A stretch of DNA of 64,000 nucleotides from Rouxiella sp. WC2420 (GCF_041200025.1 NZ_CP165628.1:372001-436000), one strand, 5' to 3'. Shown: positions 23,258 through 34,030, counted from the stretch's first letter. A program made the numbers and translations. The notes: a model not told the origin generated them from the sequence alone.

Positions 23258-23449
23258 ACATTTAAATTTTGCCCTATTCATTAATTGTTTTCCGCCACAG
23301 TTTCTTCTATTACCCTTTCAATAGCCTATCTAAACAATATCAGTCAGTTAACTTCTGACAAGCTTTGTAGATATTGCCCCGCTCTACGCTTTTATCTTTC
23401 ACCGCGCTATGCTAACCATCAGTTTTCATTTTATTCTGCAGGAGACGCT

Positions 23450-23830
23450 ATGTTTCTGAGTGATCAATGGGCCGAAAGACATATTCTTGATGCACAGGCT
23501 AAAGGTGAGTTCGACAACCTTCCTGGAGCAGGTTCACCGCTAGTAATGGATGACGATAGTGGTGTCCCTCCAGAGCTGCGCGTAGCTTATCGGATACTCA
23601 AAAATGCCGGTTATGTGCCGCCTGAAATACAGGACCGTAAAGAGGCGGTTGATTTACAGATACTGTTGAAACAGATTGCCGCAGATTCTGAAGATTACCT
23701 CAAGGCAGAGAAACGGTTAACTATTCTAAGACTTCGTCTTCATCAGGCTGGCATGAGCACTGACTTCCTCAATGAGGTTAATTATCAGGCCAGATTACAA
23801 AAACAGTTCATTGGAGAACAAAATGTTTAA
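23450..23830 (+). CDS. yhdN: DUF1992 (DnaJ homologue subfamily C) protein YhdN
   Basis: Uncharacterised cytoplasmic protein of the DUF1992 family. 126 residues from ATG 23450, which has GGAG 5 bases upstream; the open frame continues upstream to 23285 but without a ribosome-binding site. The conserved N-terminal WAERHILDAQAKGEFDNLPGAG motif is visible in part, followed by a helical region. No function is established. It overlaps zntR by 8 bases, the arrangement seen in E. coli, suggesting coexpression. Confidence 0.9.
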   Translation: MFLSDQWAERHILDAQAKGEFDNLPGAGSPLVMDDDSGVPPELRVAYRILKNAGYVPPEIQDRKEAVDLQILLKQIAADSEDYLKAEKRLTILRLRLHQAGMSTDFLNEVNYQARLQKQFIGEQNV

Positions 23831-24245
23831 GATTGGTGAATTAGCCAAACTCGCCGACGTGACGCCGGATACCATCCGTTATTATGAAAAGCAGGGCATG
23901 ATGTCATTGGGAGTGCGGAGTGAATCCGGTTACCGTCTTTACACTGAGAATGATCTTCAGCGGCTGCGGTTTATACGCTATGCAAAAACGACGGGTTTTA
24001 CGCTGGAAGCCATCAGTGAATTACTATCGATCCGCATCGATCCGGCACAGCACACCTGCCAAGAGTCAAAATCGATCGTCGACCGCCGCTTGTCTGAGGT
24101 TGAGCATAAGTTGAGCGAGCTGTTGCGCATGCGTGATTCATTACAACGACTTAGTGCAGCTTGTTGTGGCGGGGCACATACCAGTCGCAGTTGCTCAATC
24201 ATTGAGGCACTGGAAAACGGTGCCAGTGGCGATATTGCAAATTAA
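23823..24245 (+). CDS. zntR: Zn(II)-responsive MerR-family regulator ZntR
   Basis: Activates the zinc exporter gene zntA when zinc is in excess by distorting the promoter. 140 residues: an N-terminal MerR winged helix ([20 protein letters not shown]), a dimerisation coiled coil (about 80-110) and a C-terminal metal loop. The metal ligands known from E. coli are in register: Cys79, Cys114, Cys115, His119 and Cys124. zntA is not in this window. Starts within yhdN. Confidence 0.95.
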   Translation: MFKIGELAKLADVTPDTIRYYEKQGMMSLGVRSESGYRLYTENDLQRLRFIRYAKTTGFTLEAISELLSIRIDPAQHTCQESKSIVDRRLSEVEHKLSELLRMRDSLQRLSAACCGGAHTSRSCSIIEALENGASGDIAN

Positions 24246-24312
24246 CAAAATAGGGTCTAGATTTATCTCCGCAGCGATAATTGCTGCTAAACGCCAATAT
24301 AATGAGGTGACT

Positions 24313-24504
24313 ATGAGTCAGTATAAACACAATAAAGGTGTGATTCAGGACAATGCAATTCAAGCATTGCTGCATGATCCACTGTTCCGCCAACGGGTAG
24401 AAAAAAGTTTGAAAGGTAAAGGCAGCTATCGCCGCAAAGATAAAAAAGGTAAAGGAGCAAATTGGGAAGGCAGTCTTAAACGTTTTAATTTGATGATTGT
24501 ATAA
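24313..24504 (+). CDS. arfA: Alternative ribosome-rescue factor ArfA
   Basis: Back-up to tmRNA: recruits RF2 to ribosomes stalled on mRNAs without a stop codon. 63 residues. The N-terminal [20 protein letters not shown] and FRQRVEK and the basic [15 protein letters not shown] region match E. coli ArfA, while the last residues (LKRFNLMIV) do not, and E. coli has 72. The active part is complete. AATGAGGTG lies upstream of the ATG. A long hairpin spans the end of the coding region and is listed separately. Confidence 0.93.
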   Translation: MSQYKHNKGVIQDNAIQALLHDPLFRQRVEKSLKGKGSYRRKDKKGKGANWEGSLKRFNLMIV

Positions 24505-24524
24505 AACATTTAACACTGCTTTCC
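24465..24524 (+). promoter_or_regulatory. Long hairpin across the arfA stop codon
   Basis: GGAAGGCAGT (24465-24474, inside the coding region) pairs with ACTGCTTTCC (24515-24524, downstream of the stop) over 10 bases with one G-T wobble. An inner helix pairs GTTTTA (24482-24487) with TAAAAC (24502-24507). In E. coli an RNase III-cut hairpin in arfA makes the mRNA non-stop so that tmRNA controls it; this structure is placed to do the same. Confidence 0.6.
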
Positions 24525-24561
24525 TGATAACTCTCTAATTCGTCAGTTAATTTCCTACAAT

Positions 24562-24591
24562 AAAAAAGCCATCGTCTCCGATGGCTTTTTT
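24562..24591. terminator. Bidirectional terminator between arfA and mscL
   Basis: AAAAAAGCCATCG and CGATGGCTTTTTT form a 13-base perfect stem around TCTC. It reads as a terminator on both strands and separates the convergent arfA and mscL units. Confidence 0.93.
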
Positions 24592-24606
24592 AATCTAAAT
24601 TCTTGG

Positions 24607-25023
24607 TTATAGACGCGGGGTTTGCTGTTCTTTCAGCAGATCGCGGATCTCGGTCAATAATATTTCTTCAGCAGTTGGCTTTGGAGGGGCTGCCGGGGCG
24701 GCCTCTTCTTTCCTGCGCAATTTACTTATTAACGTAATAGCACAGAAAATAGCCAAGGCAACGATGACGAAATCAAAAATGTTCTGAATGAAAACACCAT
24801 AATGCATCACTACGGCAGGCGCTGTTCCGACAGCATCACGTAGTACCCATTGGAAAGATTTAAAATCTACGCCGCCAATTAACAAACCCAGTGGAGGCAT
24901 AATAATATCGGCTACCAAAGATGAAACTATTTTACCAAATGCTGCACCGATGATCACACCAACCGCTAGGTCAACCACGTTGCCGCGCATGGCAAAGTCG
25001 CGAAAATCCTTCACAAAACTCAT
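24607..25023 (-). CDS. mscL: Large-conductance mechanosensitive channel MscL
   Basis: Inner-membrane pentameric channel that opens under high membrane tension and releases solutes on osmotic down-shock. 138 residues (E. coli 136). The amphipathic N-terminal helix ([22 protein letters not shown]) leads into TM1 with the glycine/alanine constriction ([10 protein letters not shown]). A periplasmic loop, TM2 (about 75-100) and a charged C-terminal helix follow. The start at 25023 has AGGAG upstream; the eight extra residues of the longer frame are not family-like. Downstream of trkA, as in E. coli. Confidence 0.96.
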   Translation of the reverse strand: MSFVKDFRDFAMRGNVVDLAVGVIIGAAFGKIVSSLVADIIMPPLGLLIGGVDFKSFQWVLRDAVGTAPAVVMHYGVFIQNIFDFVIVALAIFCAITLISKLRRKEEAAPAAPPKPTAEEILLTEIRDLLKEQQTPRL

Positions 25024-25146
25024 AATGTAACTCCTTGGCAAATCCACTAATTATGTCAAACAAAGTAAAGACCATTTGTAGCAGATGCGCTACTGGTGTT
25101 ATTAATATTTGCCTAAATTCGTGTTAAATTTAACTTAAGTTGATTT

Positions 25147-26523
25147 TTAAAGGAAGAACGGGCTCGGTTGGAACAATCTTTCCACATCGCGAACGAATTT
25201 TTTGTCGGTAATAAACATCACTACGTGATCGCCTTGCTGAATGCGCGTCATGCCGTTTGCGATGATCACTTCATTACCGCGCACAACAGCACCAATCGTG
25301 GTACCCGGTGGCAGTTTTATCTGCTCAACGGTGCGTCCGACAACTTTCGAAGTACTTTCATCACCGTGTGCAATCGCCTCGATTGCTTCGGCAACTCCGC
25401 GACGAAGGGAGGAAACGCTAACTATATCCGCTTTACGTACGTGACCCAGCAGGGCAGAAATTGTTGCCTGCTGTGGAGAGATGGCGATATCAATTACGCT
25501 TCCCTGAACCAGGTCAACGTAGGCGCTACGCTGGATAAGCACCATCGCCTTTTTAGCGCCCATGCGCTTTGCCAACATAGCGGACATAATATTCGCTTCA
25601 TCATCGTTAGTGATGGCAATAAACACGTCGACCTGCTCAATATGTTCTTCTGCCAGTAATTCCTGGTCAGAAGCATCACCATAAAACACGATGGTATCTT
25701 GCAACAACTCAGCTAATTCTGCGGCACGCTGCTGATCGCGTTCGATTAGCTTGACGCTATAGTTTTTCTCAAGACGCATGGCCAAACCTGCACCGACATT
25801 GCCGCCGCCCACAATCATAATGCGCTTGTAGGGTTTTTCCAGACGCTGTAATTCGCTCATCACTGCACGAATATGCTGAGAGGCCGCTACGAAGAATACT
25901 TCATCACCGGCTTCGATAATGGTAGAGCCCTGCGGTCGAATTGGGCGATCTTGACGAAATATCGCGGCCACGCGGGTATCAATATGCGGCATATGCTCAC
26001 GCATGGCTGACAACGCGCTGCCAACTAACGGGCCACCGTAATAGGCTTTTACCGCCGCGATGCTGACTTTACCTTCGGCAAAGTTCACTACCTGTAATGC
26101 GCCAGGATACTCAATCAGCTTGTAGATGTAGTCGATGACCAGCTGCTCGGGAGAGATTAGGTGGTCAATTGGCACGGCTTCTGGCTGGAATAACTTCTCG
26201 GACTCACGAATGTATTCAGGCGAGCGTATCCGGGCAATTCGGTTAGGCGTATTGAATAATGAGTAGGCTATCTGGCAAGCTACCATGTTGGTTTCGTCAG
26301 AGCTGGTCACGGCAACCAGCATGTCGGCATCTTCTGCTCCGGCTTCACGTAGAACACGAGGATGTGAACCGTGGCCCTGAACGACACGCAGATCGAACTT
26401 GTCCTGCAACTGTCGCAGGCGAGAGGTATTGGTATCAACGATAGTAATATCATTGTTCTCACCGACCAGATTTTCTGCCAGCGTGCCGCCAACCTGGCCA
26501 GCACCGAGAATTATTATTTTCAT
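25147..26523 (-). CDS. trkA: Trk potassium transport regulatory subunit TrkA
   Basis: Peripheral membrane protein that binds NAD(H)/nucleotides and gates the TrkH/TrkG potassium transporter. 458 residues with the duplicated RCK layout. The first Rossmann domain has [13 protein letters not shown] at residues 7-19, followed by a TrkA-C domain. The second Rossmann domain has [13 protein letters not shown] near residue 240, followed by another TrkA-C. Lies between rsmB and mscL in the conserved order. Confidence 0.97.
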   Translation of the reverse strand: MKIIILGAGQVGGTLAENLVGENNDITIVDTNTSRLRQLQDKFDLRVVQGHGSHPRVLREAGAEDADMLVAVTSSDETNMVACQIAYSLFNTPNRIARIRSPEYIRESEKLFQPEAVPIDHLISPEQLVIDYIYKLIEYPGALQVVNFAEGKVSIAAVKAYYGGPLVGSALSAMREHMPHIDTRVAAIFRQDRPIRPQGSTIIEAGDEVFFVAASQHIRAVMSELQRLEKPYKRIMIVGGGNVGAGLAMRLEKNYSVKLIERDQQRAAELAELLQDTIVFYGDASDQELLAEEHIEQVDVFIAITNDDEANIMSAMLAKRMGAKKAMVLIQRSAYVDLVQGSVIDIAISPQQATISALLGHVRKADIVSVSSLRRGVAEAIEAIAHGDESTSKVVGRTVEQIKLPPGTTIGAVVRGNEVIIANGMTRIQQGDHVVMFITDKKFVRDVERLFQPSPFFL

Positions 26524-26580
26524 AGCACTCTCTGTATTGCTTAAAATGTCGTCAAGGGCCGCCGACTTAACAAGATGACG

Positions 26581-27870
26581 TTAGCCTTTGATCAGCTTGG
26601 CGTAATAGAAACCATCACCACTGTTTGCATCAGGGAGATTTTGTTTGCCTGGTCGCTCAATATCCCCGGTTTCTACCAGTCTAGCCTCCGGATGACGGGC
26701 AAGGAAGGCAGTAATCTGTTCGCTATTCTCTTCGGGGAGGATGGAACAGGTGGCATACACTAATGTGCCTTGTGGTTTAAGCGTAGGCCAAATTGCTTCT
26801 AGAATCTCCGCCTGCAGGCTCGCCAGCTCGGTAATGTCGCTGTCTCTGCGCAGCCATTTAATATCAGGATGACGGCGAATAACGCCGGTTGCCGAGCAAG
26901 GTGCATCGAGCAGGATCTTGTCGAAGACCTTGCCGGTAGCCCAAACGTGAGGCTCTCGACCATCGCCCTGTTTCACTTCGGCATGTAGGCCGAGGCGTTG
27001 CAGGTTTTCATGAACACGTTGCAAACGCTGCTTGTCGACATCTACCGCTAAAACGTGAGCCTTAGGGGCAGCCTCGAGAATATGTGTGGTTTTTCCGCCT
27101 GGCGCACAGCAAAGATCGAGGATCGCTTCGCCGTCTTGCGGATCCAGCAGATCAACACTGCCTTGAGCCGAGGCATCCTGAACCGTTACCCATCCTTGAT
27201 CAAATCCAGGTAAGGATGTCACGCCGCACGGAGTTTCCAGACGCAGGGCATCGGCATAATCGGGATGTGGATGAGCTTCGATTCCGGCCTCGATTAACAG
27301 AGCCAGATACGCATCGCGAGTATGATGTTGACGATTTACGCGTAACCACATTGGCGGACGCTGGTTGTTGGCGTCAAGAATTTGCTGCCACTGTTTAGGG
27401 TAGGCATTTTTGATTCGTTTCAACAACCAGCTAGGATGCAGGTAGCGGCTATCGTTGTTTTGCATACGTTGCAGAAGATCGACTTGCTGACGCTGAAACT
27501 GACGCAACACGCCGTTGATTAACCCTTTTAGCTGTGGACGCTTCAGGGCGACTGCACCTTCAACGGTTTCGGCGAGAATGGCGTGTGGCGGGATGCGGGT
27601 ATGCAGCATTTGATACAAACCGACCATTAGCAGATAGTGCAGAGTACGCTGTTTACCTGTCAAAGGTTTGGCCATCAACTGCTGTAAGCACCATTCCAGC
27701 TCGGGTAAAACGCGGAGTGTGCCAAAACACAGTTCTTGCAGCAGCGCCTTGTCTTTATCGGCAATACTTTTCTGCAAGCCTGGAAGGACGGTCGACAGTG
27801 ACTGGCCCTGATCCAAAACCTGGCTGATTGCTTTTGCAGCAATGCTGCGGAGGTTATAGGTGTTTTTCAT
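26581..27870 (-). CDS. rsmB: 16S rRNA m5C967 methyltransferase RsmB
   Basis: Methylates C967 of 16S rRNA using SAM. 429 residues. An N-terminal NusB-like RNA-binding domain (about 1-140) precedes the methyltransferase domain with SAM motif [16 protein letters not shown]. The two motif cysteines lie in [15 protein letters not shown] and [11 protein letters not shown]. The ATG at 27870 (MKNTYNLRS) aligns with the E. coli start. There is no Shine-Dalgarno sequence: a terminator-like hairpin with six T residues occupies that position. Confidence 0.96.
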   Translation of the reverse strand: MKNTYNLRSIAAKAISQVLDQGQSLSTVLPGLQKSIADKDKALLQELCFGTLRVLPELEWCLQQLMAKPLTGKQRTLHYLLMVGLYQMLHTRIPPHAILAETVEGAVALKRPQLKGLINGVLRQFQRQQVDLLQRMQNNDSRYLHPSWLLKRIKNAYPKQWQQILDANNQRPPMWLRVNRQHHTRDAYLALLIEAGIEAHPHPDYADALRLETPCGVTSLPGFDQGWVTVQDASAQGSVDLLDPQDGEAILDLCCAPGGKTTHILEAAPKAHVLAVDVDKQRLQRVHENLQRLGLHAEVKQGDGREPHVWATGKVFDKILLDAPCSATGVIRRHPDIKWLRRDSDITELASLQAEILEAIWPTLKPQGTLVYATCSILPEENSEQITAFLARHPEARLVETGDIERPGKQNLPDANSGDGFYYAKLIKG

Positions 27871-27874
27871 AGTC

Positions 27875-27912
27875 AAAAAAGCTGACCTCAGTCAGCATGC
27901 CGACCTGAGCCA
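27875..27912 (-). promoter_or_regulatory. Attenuator-like structure directly before rsmB
   Basis: Read on the minus strand, GCTGAC-TGAG-GTCAGC is followed by TTTTTT and then GACT and the rsmB ATG, which is a compact intrinsic terminator shape. Just upstream, CTCAGGTCGGC can pair instead with GCTGACTGAG (one bulge, one wobble), excluding the terminator. Such a pair of alternatives is the classic attenuator layout. No leader peptide or ligand site is evident. Confidence 0.5.
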
Positions 27913-27977
27913 GCATAAATAAAAGGAGAGAGCAGAACCCGGCATCTTGAATGAGTCGAGGATACCGGGTGGCGTTA

Positions 27978-28916
27978 TTAGTTTAAAACGGTGCCTGGCG
28001 TGAACCATTCACTGCGTGAATTCAGCAGATCCTGAGCAGACATCGGTTTTTTACCCGCAGGCTGAAGTTGGGTAATGTTTAGCACGCCTTGTGCGGTGGC
28101 TATCTGAATGCCTTTTTTATCCGCCGCGAGTATCGTGCCCGGCGCAAGGCCGCTTTTATCGGCATCAATAACCTGCGCCTGCCAGACTTTCACCGGCTGA
28201 TCATCGATGACAAAGTAGCTTACCGGCCACGGATTGAAAGCACGAATGCAACGCTCGAGCTGCCCCGCGCTCAGTGACCAATCCAGGCGCGCTTCTTCCT
28301 TGCTTAGTTTTTCTGCATAGGTGACCAGCGATTCGTCCTGAACTTCAGGGCTGGCGGTTCCTTGCTCAAGCTGTTGCAGCGTTTCTAACATGCCAACAGG
28401 GCCAAGCTCGGCAAGCTTGGCATAAAGCGTCGCACTGGTATCTTCGGCTTCGATCGGGCAGTGAATTTTATGCAGCATATCGCCGGTATCAAGACCAACG
28501 TCCATTTGCATAATTGTCACGCCGGTTTCAGCATCACCGGCCCACAGCGAACGCTGGATAGGCGCCGCACCGCGCCAGCGAGGCAGCAGAGAACCGTGAA
28601 CATTGATGCAACCCAGTTCCGGCATGGCCAACACCGCTTTGGGTAAAATCAGTCCATAGGCAACCACCACCATCACGTCGGCCTGTAAATCGGCAACAAG
28701 GTGCTGATTTTCTTCAGGTCGCAGGGATTTTGGCTGAAACACAGGGATGTCATGTTGCAGAGCCAAGGTCTTTACCGGGCTGGGAGTTAATTTATTTCCC
28801 CGTCCTGCCGGGCGGTCGGGCTGCGTGAAAACGCCAACAATCTGATGTTCAGATGTTAAAAGCGCGTCAAGATGACGCGCTGCAAAATCAGGGGTACCGG
28901 CAAAAATTATTCGCAA
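27978..28916 (-). CDS. fmt: Methionyl-tRNA formyltransferase
   Basis: Formylates initiator Met-tRNA with 10-formyl-tetrahydrofolate. 312 residues. The N-terminal catalytic domain carries the [18 protein letters not shown] motif and DVGLDTGD (Asn/His/Asp active-site set), and the C-terminal OB-like domain binds tRNA. The start is TTG at 28916 (Leu-Arg-Ile-Ile-Phe-Ala-Gly), with AGGAAA upstream; E. coli has a few more residues (MSESLRIIF). The gap to def is 93 bases, longer than in E. coli, with no gene in it. Confidence 0.95.
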   Translation of the reverse strand: MRIIFAGTPDFAARHLDALLTSEHQIVGVFTQPDRPAGRGNKLTPSPVKTLALQHDIPVFQPKSLRPEENQHLVADLQADVMVVVAYGLILPKAVLAMPELGCINVHGSLLPRWRGAAPIQRSLWAGDAETGVTIMQMDVGLDTGDMLHKIHCPIEAEDTSATLYAKLAELGPVGMLETLQQLEQGTASPEVQDESLVTYAEKLSKEEARLDWSLSAGQLERCIRAFNPWPVSYFVIDDQPVKVWQAQVIDADKSGLAPGTILAADKKGIQIATAQGVLNITQLQPAGKKPMSAQDLLNSRSEWFTPGTVLN

Positions 28917-29009
28917 AGCACATTTCCTGTACAAAAGAGGCTGTAAAGCGAGCCTGGGAAAATCGGCTTATTAAAAATAGCCTGAGATGACTAACGCAAC
29001 GTGCAGCAA

Positions 29010-29519
29010 TTAGCCGCGAGCGTTGAGCTTCGCCAGTTTTTCCATCTTCTGACGGATGCGCTGACGTTTCAGAGGCGATAAGTAATCGACGAACAGTTTG
29101 CCAATCAGGTGGTCCATCTCGTGCTGAATGCAAATCGCCAGCAGCTCATCGGCTTCAAGCTCAAAGCTTTTGCCGTTTCTGTCGAGCGCCCGGATCTTCA
29201 CATTTGCTGCACGAGGCACGAGACCGCGTTGGTCAGGGATAGACAGGCAGCCTTCTTCGATGCCCGTTTCACCGCTTTGCTCCAGCAGTTCAGGGTTAAT
29301 CAGCACCAACTGTTGGCTCTTATCGTCAGTAACATCAATAACGATAATGCGCTGGTGGATGTTCACCTGAGTTGCGGCCAGCCCGATACCTTCTTCGGCA
29401 TACATCGTTTCGAACATATCATCGACGATTTGCTGAATTTCGGCGTTAACTTCTTTGACTGGTTTAGCAACAATGCGAAGCCTGTCGTCTGGGAAATGCA
29501 ATATTTGTAATACGGACAT
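29010..29519 (-). CDS. def: Peptide deformylase
   Basis: Metalloenzyme removing the formyl group from nascent proteins, the step after Fmt-dependent initiation. 169 residues, the E. coli length. All three signature motifs are intact: [13 protein letters not shown] (metal Cys) and HEMDH (two metal His plus catalytic Glu). First gene of the def-fmt-rsmB-trkA-mscL run, divergent from dprA. Confidence 0.97.
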   Translation of the reverse strand: MSVLQILHFPDDRLRIVAKPVKEVNAEIQQIVDDMFETMYAEEGIGLAATQVNIHQRIIVIDVTDDKSQQLVLINPELLEQSGETGIEEGCLSIPDQRGLVPRAANVKIRALDRNGKSFELEADELLAICIQHEMDHLIGKLFVDYLSPLKRQRIRQKMEKLAKLNARG

Positions 29520-29651
29520 AAATCTCTGGATCTTTATTCAAAGGATTGACGATATATAATCTCTATTCTAGACATTTCCGGCTCTGATTGACAGCATCGT
29601 GTATCAATTGAGCACGGCGTCGCGGTGGCGTCTGAACGGGAAATATCGACC

Positions 29652-30821
29652 ATGACACAACAGGAAGTGTGGCTCAGGTTATCCGAGGTGAGAGGGCTAG
29701 GCGCAGCGAGGTTGTGTAAGCTGGTCGATGAACTGATCAATCACGATCGTCACACCTTTGCCTTGCTCGCCGCGCTCGGGTTAAACGAGGCTCAGATTAC
29801 CGCCTATCTTCATCCTCGGTTGATTGATATCAATGCATCTTTGAAATGGACTGAAGAAGAGGATCAGCATCTGATCTGTTTCAACAGCGCCGACTATCCT
29901 CCGCTGTTGAAACAGATCGCCTCGCCGCCACGGTTGCTTTACGTAAAAGGGCCTCTGGAGCTGCTCAACTCACCACAATTAGCGATGGTCGGCAGCCGTC
30001 ACTGCAGCAGCTATGGTGAACACTGGGCGCAATATTTTGCTGCCGGATTAGTTAACTCTGGTTTTACTATTACTAGCGGACTGGCTCTCGGCATTGACGG
30101 AATCTGCCACCGCGCGGCTTTGGAAGCCAAGGGTAAAACCGTGGCGGTGTTGGGGAGCGGGCTACGACGCATCCATCCACGCTGTCATAGTTCGCTGGCG
30201 GATCGCATTGTCGTGCAGGGAGGCGCGCTGGTTTCAGAATTTCCACTCAATATGCCGCCAATACCGCATAACTTCCCACGCAGAAATAGAATTATCAGTG
30301 GGATGAGTGTTGGCGTATTGATTGTGGAAGCCTCCCAACGCAGCGGTTCGCTGATTACTGCACGTTGTGCGCTGGAGCAAGGAAGGGAGGTCTTCGCATT
30401 GCCCGGAGCAATAGACAGCCCTAACAGTGAGGGATCTCATTGGCTTATCAAACAGGGCGCTTACCTGGTGACAGACCCGATTGATATCGCCGAGCATATC
30501 GGCAGCGGATTGACCTGGCTATCGGCAGAAAAATCGTCTTTTTTCACCGATTCGGCCTCGTTACGCGAAAAAATTGCTGCCGAAGTAAATATTTGTGCTG
30601 AAGTTGCTGAACTTGAATTGCCATTTGTCGATGTGTTGGCTAACGTAGGATATGAGGTGACACCTGTTGACGTCGTCGCTGAACGTGCCGGCCAACCTGT
30701 GCCAGTGGTAGTAGGTAAACTGCTCGAGCTGGAGTTAGCAGGATGGATCGCAGCTGTATCCGGCGGCTATGTCCGAATTAGGAGGGCAGGCCATGTTCGA
30801 CGTACTAATGTACTTATTTGA
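29652..30821 (+). CDS. dprA: DNA-processing protein DprA (Smf)
   Basis: Binds incoming single-stranded DNA and loads RecA in transformable bacteria; conserved in Enterobacterales where its role is less clear. 389 residues from ATG 29652; a GTG at 29625 in frame is less likely. An N-terminal helical domain, the Rossmann-like core ([57 protein letters not shown]) and a C-terminal winged-helix-like domain are visible. It overlaps smg by 29 bases. Confidence 0.94.
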   Translation: MTQQEVWLRLSEVRGLGAARLCKLVDELINHDRHTFALLAALGLNEAQITAYLHPRLIDINASLKWTEEEDQHLICFNSADYPPLLKQIASPPRLLYVKGPLELLNSPQLAMVGSRHCSSYGEHWAQYFAAGLVNSGFTITSGLALGIDGICHRAALEAKGKTVAVLGSGLRRIHPRCHSSLADRIVVQGGALVSEFPLNMPPIPHNFPRRNRIISGMSVGVLIVEASQRSGSLITARCALEQGREVFALPGAIDSPNSEGSHWLIKQGAYLVTDPIDIAEHIGSGLTWLSAEKSSFFTDSASLREKIAAEVNICAEVAELELPFVDVLANVGYEVTPVDVVAERAGQPVPVVVGKLLELELAGWIAAVSGGYVRIRRAGHVRRTNVLI

Positions 30822-31266
30822 AACTTACATTCACAACGAAGCGGAGATGAGTGTCGACCAAGATAGTTTAACGGATGACTTAACCGAGGCTGGATTTCAT
30901 CGGACTGATATCCACAATGCATTAAATTGGCTTGAAAAACTTGCTGATCTGCAAGAGGGCGGTACTCCATCCTATTTACTGGATGCAGATCCTTTTGCTC
31001 TGAGAGTTTATACCGACGAAGAAATGAGTCGCTTAGATGTCAGCTGCCGGGGCTTCCTGCTATTTCTGGAACAGATTAAAGTGTTGAATGTCGACACCAG
31101 GGAGATGGTCGTCGATCGTGTTATGGCTCTGGATACCGACGAGTTCGATCTTGAAGACCTTAAGTGGGTCGTGCTGATGGTTCTCTTTAATATTCCAGGA
31201 TATGAAAGTGCATACCAGCAAATGGAAGAGCTGTTATTTGATGTTAATGAAGGTTATCTGCACTAA
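30793..31266 (+). CDS. smg: DUF494 family protein Smg
   Basis: Conserved protein of unknown function, 157 residues, exactly the E. coli length. Very acidic, with a C-terminal [19 protein letters not shown] motif typical of the family. The ATG at 30793 has GGAGGG 6 bases upstream, and this ribosome-binding site lies inside dprA, so translation is probably coupled. Confidence 0.92.
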   Translation: MFDVLMYLFETYIHNEAEMSVDQDSLTDDLTEAGFHRTDIHNALNWLEKLADLQEGGTPSYLLDADPFALRVYTDEEMSRLDVSCRGFLLFLEQIKVLNVDTREMVVDRVMALDTDEFDLEDLKWVVLMVLFNIPGYESAYQQMEELLFDVNEGYLH

Positions 31267-31311
31267 AGCGATTTAATATTCGCCTGTCAGATAACGGGTA
31301 AAACACAGAGT

Positions 31312-31857
31312 ATGACTAAAGCAACGCTTTTTGCTGGGAAGCAAAGTGAAATTTGTCCGGAATGCGGGGCCGGTTTGGTGATCCGTAGTGGTCGCCACGG
31401 CCCTTTTCTAGGCTGTTCCAACTATCCTGAATGTCAGCACATCCGACCGTTAAAAGCTCAGGCCGATGGCCATATCGTTAAAATTCTCGATGGACAGCTT
31501 TGCCCCAAGTGCCAGGCTACGCTGGTTTTACGACAGGGGCGATATGGCATGTTCATCAGCTGTTCGGATTATCCGGCATGCGACCATACCGAAGTTATCG
31601 ATAAACCTGAAGAAACGACACTATCTTGCCCGCAGTGCGGTCAGGGCCATTTGCTGCAACGCAAATCCCGTTTCGGTAAAGTGTTTCATGCCTGCAACCG
31701 CTATCCAGATTGCCAGTTTGCAATCAACAATATTCCAGTGGCCGGGACCTGCGAGTTCTGCCAATATCCATTATTGATGGAAAAGAAAACGGCGCAGGGA
31801 ATCAAGCTATTCTGTGCCAGTAAGCTATGCGGTAAAGCCGTAGTAAAAGTAGATTAA
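31312..31857 (+). CDS. yrdD: Topoisomerase-type zinc-ribbon protein YrdD
   Basis: DNA-binding protein made of zinc ribbons like those at the C-terminus of topoisomerase I, without the topoisomerase catalytic part. 181 residues (E. coli 180). Three complete four-cysteine fingers are seen: CPEC...[12 protein letters not shown]...SCSDYPAC and CPQC...ACNRYPDC. A fourth partial CEFC...C...C follows. Function unproven; its place next to tsaC and aroE is conserved. Confidence 0.92.
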   Translation: MTKATLFAGKQSEICPECGAGLVIRSGRHGPFLGCSNYPECQHIRPLKAQADGHIVKILDGQLCPKCQATLVLRQGRYGMFISCSDYPACDHTEVIDKPEETTLSCPQCGQGHLLQRKSRFGKVFHACNRYPDCQFAINNIPVAGTCEFCQYPLLMEKKTAQGIKLFCASKLCGKAVVKVD

Positions 31858-31861
31858 ACTC

Positions 31862-32428
31862 ATGACGACACAACAATCCAATCTGTCTGCCATCTTGCAG
31901 GCATTAGAGCTTCAACACGTTATTGCCTATCCGACCGAGGCCGTTTTTGGTCTGGGTTGTGATCCCGATAGTGAGCAGGCTGTCGAGGCGCTGCTGGCGC
32001 TTAAACAGAGACCGCGCGATAAAGGTCTGATCCTAATCGCCGACAGCTACGAGCAACTGTTACCTTATATAGATGATTCTCGGCTAAGTGCCGATCGTCG
32101 AGAGCAGATTTTTGCCAGTTGGCCGGGGCCGGTGACTTGGGTTATGCCCGCTAAAGCTACCACGCCGCAATGGCTTACCGGGCGTTTTAGCTCACTGGCC
32201 GTGCGTGTTAGCGATCATCCATTGGTTAAACAACTCTGCCGCCAGTATGGCAAACCTCTGGTTTCAACCAGTGCGAATCTTAGTGGCCAGCCTCCAGGCC
32301 GCACGGCAGATGATGTTAGAATGCAGTTTGGTTCTGATTTCCCTGTGCTGGAAGGAAACGTCGGTGGGCGCGAAAACCCGTCTGAAATCAAAGATGCTGC
32401 TACCGGCGAACTTATACGCCAAGGTTAA
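31862..32428 (+). CDS. tsaC: Threonylcarbamoyl-AMP synthase TsaC
   Basis: Makes threonylcarbamoyl-AMP from threonine, bicarbonate and ATP, the first step of the t6A37 tRNA modification. 188 residues (E. coli 190), a single YrdC domain with the [13 protein letters not shown] start, the [10 protein letters not shown] loop and the [10 protein letters not shown] motif. Start 4 bases after yrdD. Confidence 0.95.
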   Translation: MTTQQSNLSAILQALELQHVIAYPTEAVFGLGCDPDSEQAVEALLALKQRPRDKGLILIADSYEQLLPYIDDSRLSADRREQIFASWPGPVTWVMPAKATTPQWLTGRFSSLAVRVSDHPLVKQLCRQYGKPLVSTSANLSGQPPGRTADDVRMQFGSDFPVLEGNVGGRENPSEIKDAATGELIRQG

Positions 32429-32440
32429 GGAAAATCTGTC

Positions 32441-33259
32441 ATGTCTTCTTTCGCTGTTTTCGGTAACCCAATCGGTCATAGCAAGTCACCGCGTATTCAC
32501 GCCCTTTTTGCCGAGCAAACCGGGATCAACCATCAGTACGGTACTGTTTTGGCACCTCATGATGAGTTTGAAGAAACGTTGCGCGGCTTCTTTGCTAATG
32601 GCGCAAGCGGAGCAAATATTACTGTTCCATTCAAGGAGCGCGCCTTTGCCGAGTCTGATGAACTCTCGGATCGCGCTGCGCTGAGCGGTGCTGTTAATAC
32701 ATTGAAGAAGCTGGAAGATGGTCGATTGCTGGGGGATAACACCGACGGCATTGGTATGATTAGCGATCTGCAACGTTTGAATATGATCAAATCAGGCGAT
32801 CGCGTTCTGCTGGTGGGTGCCGGGGGAGCAGCGCGTGGCGTAATCCTGCCGCTGTTAGCTCACGGTTGCCGGGTGGTAGTCACCAATCGTACTTTTGAGC
32901 GCGCCCAGCATCTGCATTCTATCTTTGCAGCCAAGGGTGATATTACCGCCGTTGCGCTAAACGATCTCGACGGACTGGCTTTTGATTTAATCATCAATGC
33001 CACGGCTTCAGGAATTAAAGGGGATGTACCCGCGATCCCTGTTGCTGTCGTAACGGCAGAAACCCGCATCTACGATATGTTTTATCAGGCGGGTGAAACA
33101 CCGTTTATTGCCTGGGCAAAACAATGCGGTGCAAAATACGCGGCAGATGGCTTGGGTATGCTGGTGGGGCAAGCCGCTCACGCCTTCTATTTATGGCACG
33201 GCGTAATGCCTGAGATTGAACCGGTTTTGACTCAGTTAAAGCAGGATCTGGCAGGTTAA
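32441..33259 (+). CDS. aroE: Shikimate dehydrogenase (NADP+)
   Basis: Reduces 3-dehydroshikimate to shikimate in aromatic amino acid and chorismate synthesis; chorismate is also the precursor for the enterobactin genes at the end of this window. 272 residues, as in E. coli. Shikimate-binding [11 protein letters not shown], the catalytic lysine in [15 protein letters not shown] and the NADP motif GAGGAARG are present. It is 12 bases after tsaC. The small gene yrdB that follows aroE in E. coli is missing. Confidence 0.97.
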   Translation: MSSFAVFGNPIGHSKSPRIHALFAEQTGINHQYGTVLAPHDEFEETLRGFFANGASGANITVPFKERAFAESDELSDRAALSGAVNTLKKLEDGRLLGDNTDGIGMISDLQRLNMIKSGDRVLLVGAGGAARGVILPLLAHGCRVVVTNRTFERAQHLHSIFAAKGDITAVALNDLDGLAFDLIINATASGIKGDVPAIPVAVVTAETRIYDMFYQAGETPFIAWAKQCGAKYAADGLGMLVGQAAHAFYLWHGVMPEIEPVLTQLKQDLAG

Positions 33260-33269
33260 GATATTAAAG

Positions 33270-33292
33270 GGGGATCGTTTATTCGAATCCCC
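33270..33292 (+). terminator. Weak hairpin between aroE and yrdA
   Basis: GGGGAT and ATCCCC form a 6-base stem. It is followed by CTCTATATATAG and not by a T tract, so termination by itself is uncertain. It lies between two convergent genes. Confidence 0.35.
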
Positions 33293-33319
33293 TCTATATA
33301 TAGATGAAGGAGAAGGTTG

Positions 33320-33865
33320 TTACTTATCTTCTCCCGATAAGTATTCATCTTTCCATTTAACGTAATTATTAGATGAATAGGTTAAACCAGCAATCTCTTC
33401 GGCGCTCAGTTCGCGAATCTGTTTAACCGGGCTCCCCAGATACAGGTAGCCGCTCTCTAATCGTTTACCGGGCGGTATCAGACTTCCCGCGCCAATCATT
33501 ACGTCATCTTCAATAATCGCGCCATCCAGCACAATCGATCCCATTCCAACCAATACTCTATTGCCCACGGTGCAGCCGTGCAGCATAGCTTTATGTCCTA
33601 CCGTTACGTCTTCGCCAATAATTAGCGGGAAACCTTCCGGGTTATGAGCAGACTGATGGGTGACGTGCAATACACTGCCGTCCTGAATATTGCTGCGACA
33701 GCCAATGACTACCCCGTTAACGTCACCACGAATGGCAACCAGGGGCCAGACGCTGACGTCATCAGCCAGATCCACATCGCCGATAATCACGCTAGTGGGA
33801 TCAACCATTACGCGATCGCCCAATTTTGGATGCGTTCCTTTATAGGATCTTAATGCTTGTGACAT
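33320..33865 (-). CDS. yrdA: Gamma-carbonic anhydrase family protein YrdA
   Basis: Left-handed beta-helix trimer of the gamma-carbonic anhydrase family; the enterobacterial protein has little proven hydratase activity. 181 residues. The hexapeptide repeats and the candidate metal histidines are seen in HVTHQSAHNPEG and VGHKAMLHGC. It faces aroE and lies upstream of an rRNA operon, the same neighbourhood as rrnD in E. coli. Confidence 0.94.
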   Translation of the reverse strand: MSQALRSYKGTHPKLGDRVMVDPTSVIIGDVDLADDVSVWPLVAIRGDVNGVVIGCRSNIQDGSVLHVTHQSAHNPEGFPLIIGEDVTVGHKAMLHGCTVGNRVLVGMGSIVLDGAIIEDDVMIGAGSLIPPGKRLESGYLYLGSPVKQIRELSAEEIAGLTYSSNNYVKWKDEYLSGEDK

Positions 33866-34030
33866 GACTTATTCCTCTCTGATGAGATTAATGCTTTCCG
33901 CAATATAGTCGTTGGATCAATGAATACCTAGTTTTGCCCTGCAGGATCGTTGATAAAACATGCGGATCGGATAAGAACTCCGCGAAAGGAACGAAAAACA
34001 GGCAGTCAGAATTAAAAGATCAATAAACGC

